This document shows, one piece after another, positions 14,031-16,758 of a DNA stretch of 16,758 nt. Made by a program: the position numbers and the translations under genes. The notes beneath the pieces are model-generated. The model made no database searches and was not told the origin of the DNA. It was given only the letters and a program-made list of their open reading frames with translations. Source of the DNA: Hyphomicrobiales bacterium (lineage in GTDB: Bacteria; Pseudomonadota; Alphaproteobacteria; Rhizobiales; JAKIUO01); contig JALXEI010000189.1 in assembly GCA_027069645.1 (NCBI GenBank), positions 1-16,758 of the forward strand, read 5' to 3'. Numbering within the stretch: the first letter of the stretch is position 1; each line of letters begins with the position of its first letter.

Positions 14031-15761
14031 TGCCAGACCTTCGCGGCGGGGGTCAACGGCGCCGATCAGCCTGTTTCCACTACGTATAACGAGATGAACG
14101 CCGCTGGTCATGGGAACAATGCGGGTTTTGTGACCGAGGGCCTCAAGGGATTCCGCAATTTCCCTGACACCGGTGCCTTCTTCCAGTTCGAACGGACCGT
14201 TTCGGGAGCCGAAGTTTGGCAGTTGCGTCAGTGCCTCGCCATCCAGTCCCCAGTCGATATGACCAATGATGGTTTTCAGGACATAAAGAATGATGCGGCT
14301 GCCCCCGGGCGATCCGACCACCATATGCAGGCGCCCTGAGCGATCGAAGATCATGGTGGGTGACATGGAACTGCGCGGGCGTTTCAGGGGCTGCACACGG
14401 TTGGCAACAGGGTGTCCCTTTTCATCGGTCGGACGGAACGAAAAATCCGTCAGTTCGTTATTGAGCAGGAAGCCCGAGACCATGATCCGGGCCCCGAAGG
14501 CGGCTTCAATTGTCGTGGTCATGGAGACGGCATTGCCCCATCGGTCGATGATCGAAATATGGCTGGTACCGTGATTCTCGACACTGCTGTCCTTGCCAAA
14601 AATCTGTCCCTGTTGCCAGGGCGGCTGGCCCGCTTTTGCCTTTCCCATGCTCCTGAAGCGGGAGATCAGCAAGCGCCTTTGGGCGAGATAGCGCGGGTCA
14701 AGCAGCCCTTGTGGCAGACGGATAAAATCGCTGTCGGCCATATAACGTTTGCGGTCCGCATAGGCGAGTTTTTCGGCTTCGGCAATGAGGTGCAGGGCCG
14801 GAATATTAAGGGGTGTGCGACCGAGATCGAAAGGTTCGACGAGTTTCAGAATCTGGGCGATGGTCAGCATGCCGGAGGAGGGCGGTCCCATACCGCAAAC
14901 CCTGTATGAGCGATAGGAAATGCAGACGGGCGGACGTTCGAAAGAGTGATAACCGGCGAGGTCACCGGTGCTCATGTCGCCCGGATTGCGTTCGGCAGTT
15001 TTGACCCTTTTAACGATGAAACCTGCCAGTTGTCCCTTGTAGAAAAAATCGGCGCCCTGATTGGCGATGCCTTCAAGGGCGAGCGCAAAGGGAATGTTTT
15101 TGAGTATATATCCCACCGGGCGCGGTTCGTTAAACTCATCATAGAAATAGCCACGGGCGCGCGGGCCGAAACTTTGAGGATCGGCCTTTTTCAACAGGGT
15201 ATGCAGGCGCGGTGAAACAGCAAACCCCTTGCGGGCCAGTTCGATGGCCGGTTTGAACAGGCGTTTCCAGCTCAGCCGGCCATGACGCCTGTGCAGTTTT
15301 TCCAGCATACGCAAAACGCCGGGGGTACCCACAGAAAGCCCCCCGTGCATGGCATCACGAAAGGCCATCGGTTTGCCGTTCTTCAGAAAGCGGTCCGGTC
15401 TGGCTGCGCGCGGGGCCGTTTCGCGTCCGTCAAAGCTTGTCAGGCGTCGGCTGTGTTCATCCCAGTGCAGCAAAAAGGCACCGCCACCAATGCCCGAGGA
15501 TTGCGGTTCGACCAGATTGAGAACCATCTGTACGGCAATAGCAGCATCCGTGGCACTGCCGCCAAGGCGCAGGATTTCGAGCCCGGCGGCGCTGGCATGG
15601 GGATTGGCGGCCACAACCATTTGTTGCCGGGCAGCAACGCTTTTTGTGCGTTGCATGATGCTGGCGGTTTCCGGTTCGGCACGCAGATCAAGAGCGCTCG
15701 CCGGATATGACGCCAGCATCACATGTGCCAGAGATATGAGGAGAAAGAAATATTTTTTCAT
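14019..15761 (-). CDS. ggt: Gamma-glutamyltranspeptidase (GGT)
   Basis: This 580-residue Ntn-hydrolase is exported and self-cleaving; it hydrolyses or transfers the gamma-glutamyl group of glutathione in the periplasm. The start ATG 15761 gives a Sec signal (MKKYFFLLISLAHVML, cleavage near ASA at 21-23); the frame is open further upstream but adds an unrelated leader. Key residues: Arg113 in FDGRETAP, which binds the substrate carboxylate; Thr399 in GTSHISI, the nucleophile exposed by autoprocessing; and GSPGGSRI (483-490), the oxyanion loop. AQMVLNLVEPQSSGIGGG-type sequence near 78-94 is also family-typical. The large subunit would be about residues 24-398 and the small one 399-580. thiO follows by 47 bp on the same strand. 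Confidence 0.95.
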   Translation of the reverse strand: MKKYFFLLISLAHVMLASYPASALDLRAEPETASIMQRTKSVAARQQMVVAANPHASAAGLEILRLGGSATDAAIAVQMVLNLVEPQSSGIGGGAFLLHWDEHSRRLTSFDGRETAPRAARPDRFLKNGKPMAFRDAMHGGLSVGTPGVLRMLEKLHRRHGRLSWKRLFKPAIELARKGFAVSPRLHTLLKKADPQSFGPRARGYFYDEFNEPRPVGYILKNIPFALALEGIANQGADFFYKGQLAGFIVKRVKTAERNPGDMSTGDLAGYHSFERPPVCISYRSYRVCGMGPPSSGMLTIAQILKLVEPFDLGRTPLNIPALHLIAEAEKLAYADRKRYMADSDFIRLPQGLLDPRYLAQRRLLISRFRSMGKAKAGQPPWQQGQIFGKDSSVENHGTSHISIIDRWGNAVSMTTTIEAAFGARIMVSGFLLNNELTDFSFRPTDEKGHPVANRVQPLKRPRSSMSPTMIFDRSGRLHMVVGSPGGSRIILYVLKTIIGHIDWGLDGEALTQLPNFGSRNGPFELEEGTGVREIAESLEALGHKTRIVPMTSGVHLVIRSGNRLIGAVDPRREGLALGD

Positions 15762-15870
15762 GATGGTGAATATAGCGCCGTCAGCCGGACAGAACAAACA
15801 AAAGCCGGTATGGAAATATAACGGCGTATTGATGAAAATTGCTTTTGTCACTGCGTTTCTCTTTTACGGC

Positions 15871-16605
15871 CTAGTGAAAGTCTCTGGAAGCGGGAATGAT
15901 GCGCACATTACGTGGATGGGTTGGACGTGGCGGTCGCCAGCGGCCTTTGATCAGATCCTGTTCTTCAAGCTGTTTTTGTGTCGTTTCGTCAAGCAAAGCC
16001 AGCCAGTCAGAGCGATCATAAAGATGGTGGGCGACGAGGTGAATGATGTCCCTGTGGCGTTGCAGGCGACCTTCCACATGGATGAGGCGGGCGGTCATCA
16101 CTACCTTGCGATATTTCTCCATGACCTTGCGCCAGATGACAAGATTGGCAATGCCGGCTTCATCTTCCACCGTCATAAAGACCACCCCTTTGGCACTGCC
16201 GGGGCGCTGGCGGACCAGTACAATGCCGGTCAGTTTGACCCGCGCGCCATCGCGCAGTCTGCGCAGGTCAAGACAGGACAGAGTTCCTTCCTGCTGAAGG
16301 CGGGGGCGTAAAAAACTCACAGGATGCGCTCTGAGGGAAAGGCGGGTGCTGCGATAATCTTCAAGGACATGGGCCGACAGGGGCAGGCGCGGGAGTCGAA
16401 CGGGTGGCTCGGGGGGATATTCAGCGCTTTCGGCATGAGCGAACAGCGGCAGGGGCGGGGCATCGCCGAGGCCCCGGATTTGCCACAATGCGGCGCGGCG
16501 CTCCAGTTTCATCGAGCGAAAAGCATCGGCTGCGGCGAGTTGCTCCAGCGTGTCGCGGCGGATTTTGGCACGGCGGTGCTGATGGGTGCAGTTGGAACGG
16601 TGATG
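15871..16605 (-). pseudogene. dnaE2: ImuC/DnaE2 error-prone DNA polymerase, C-terminal part with disrupted upstream frame
   Basis: The C-terminal roughly 240 residues of the DnaE2 family are clear. Numbered from the internal ATG at 16512, LERRAALWQIRGL is followed by LPLFA, then YRSTRLSLRAHPVSFLR (53-69), an OB-fold run with GIVLVRQRPGSAKGVVFMTVEDE (96-118), VEGRLQRHRDIIHLVA (146-161), and the terminal HPRNVRIIPASRDFH typical of DnaE2. Family similarity continues upstream of that ATG in the same frame (IRRDTLEQLAAADAFRS), so the ATG is not a real start. The frame then meets TAA at 16608-16606, and the residues just before it do not look like DnaE2. Either the gene is broken here by mutation or deletion, or there are sequence errors. 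An intact protein would be about 1000+ residues and act with ImuA/ImuB in damage-induced mutagenesis. Confidence 0.8.
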
Positions 16606-16758
16606 TTACTGGTTGCCGGGACGCGATTGTTGTTTGTGGTGTTCGGGCTGCTTTCCGGAGGCGGATGGTTTGTCTTTGGTGTCTATGTTTTTCTCTTTTG
16701 TTGTGAAATGGGTGATCTGGGTGAGGGGGTCGCCTTCGACAGCGACGGCATGGTCGAC
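16606..16758 (-). other. Window-edge stretch upstream of the dnaE2 fragment
   Basis: The same - strand frame is open from the window edge to the TAA at 16608-16606, giving 50 hydrophilic residues rich in Lys, Gln, Thr and Pro (starts VDHAVAVEGDPLTQITHF). I do not recognise it; it could be a linker region of the polymerase or the tail of a fragment. A second - strand frame is also open here and contains IASRQPVTSPFQ (SPFQ at 16603-16592), which resembles the segment expected just before the RRAKIRRD region of DnaE2, hinting at a frameshift. Confidence 0.35.

Noticed and set aside
15762..15851. Upstream extension of ggt by 30 codons
   Set aside because: The extension would precede a clear Sec signal starting MKKYFFLLIS.
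16404..16706. + strand open frame of 100 codons near the right edge
   Set aside because: Antisense to the dnaE2 fragment, no recognisable features.
1..16758. CRISPR array, insertion sequence, tRNA or rRNA
   Set aside because: No regularly spaced repeats, transposase motifs, cloverleaf or rRNA-like stretches were seen on reading both strands.

Overview
The window carries most of a reverse-acting Dsr (dissimilatory sulfur oxidation) gene cluster on the + strand, followed by a convergent block on the - strand with thiazole/thiamine genes, a gamma-glutamyltranspeptidase and the end of an ImuC/DnaE2-type polymerase gene. DsrEFH, DsrC and DsrL together are the accepted signature of sulfur oxidisers rather than sulfate reducers. 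The DnaE2-type polymerase, a thiO-S-G-E arrangement and moderate GC suggest an alphaproteobacterium (Rhodospirillales-like). That lineage call is inference from gene content, not a phylogeny.

Layout, + strand: the 3' end of dsrE (1-139), dsrF, dsrH, a 169-bp spacer with three successive hairpins, dsrC, a 296-bp spacer that opens with a perfect 14-bp-stem hairpin, dsrM, dsrK, dsrL, a spacer with a UNCG-loop hairpin, dsrJ, dsrO (4-bp overlap with dsrJ), dsrP, a 150-bp spacer with small hairpins, a TrpD2/YbiB-like gene, then a cobyrinate a,c-diamide synthase-like gene (dsrN). The order E-F-H-C-M-K-L-J-O-P-N is that of the Allochromatium vinosum dsr operon, with the TrpD2-like gene inserted between P and N. 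dsrAB would lie to the left, outside the window. No dsrR or dsrS follows dsrN.

How the dsr genes work together (family knowledge): DsrEFH passes sulfane sulfur to the two C-terminal cysteines of DsrC. Persulfurated DsrC feeds cytoplasmic siroheme sulfite reductase DsrAB running in the oxidative direction. DsrL links DsrAB to NAD(H). DsrMKJOP is the transmembrane complex (cytochrome b, HdrD-like FeS protein, triheme cytochrome c, FeS protein, NrfD-like quinone-interacting protein) thought to reoxidise or handle DsrC. DsrN amidates siroheme to siroamide for DsrAB.

Layout, - strand (transcribed right to left): dnaE2 3' part, ggt, thiO, thiS, thiG, thiE. thiO and thiS overlap, the thi genes are tightly packed, and thiE converges on dsrN with only 8 bp between stop codons. 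ThiO (glycine oxidase), ThiS (sulfur carrier), ThiG (thiazole synthase) and ThiE (thiamine-phosphate synthase) form the aerobic thiazole branch. The polymerase reading frame runs upstream of its apparent ATG with clear family similarity but then meets an in-frame TAA, so this gene looks disrupted or mis-sequenced.

I saw no tRNA, rRNA, CRISPR array, insertion sequence or attachment site. The points most worth a second look are the hairpins bracketing dsrC, the TrpD2-like gene inside the dsr cluster, the broken dnaE2 frame, the thiS start codon and a weak THI-box-like string at the ggt-thiO junction.
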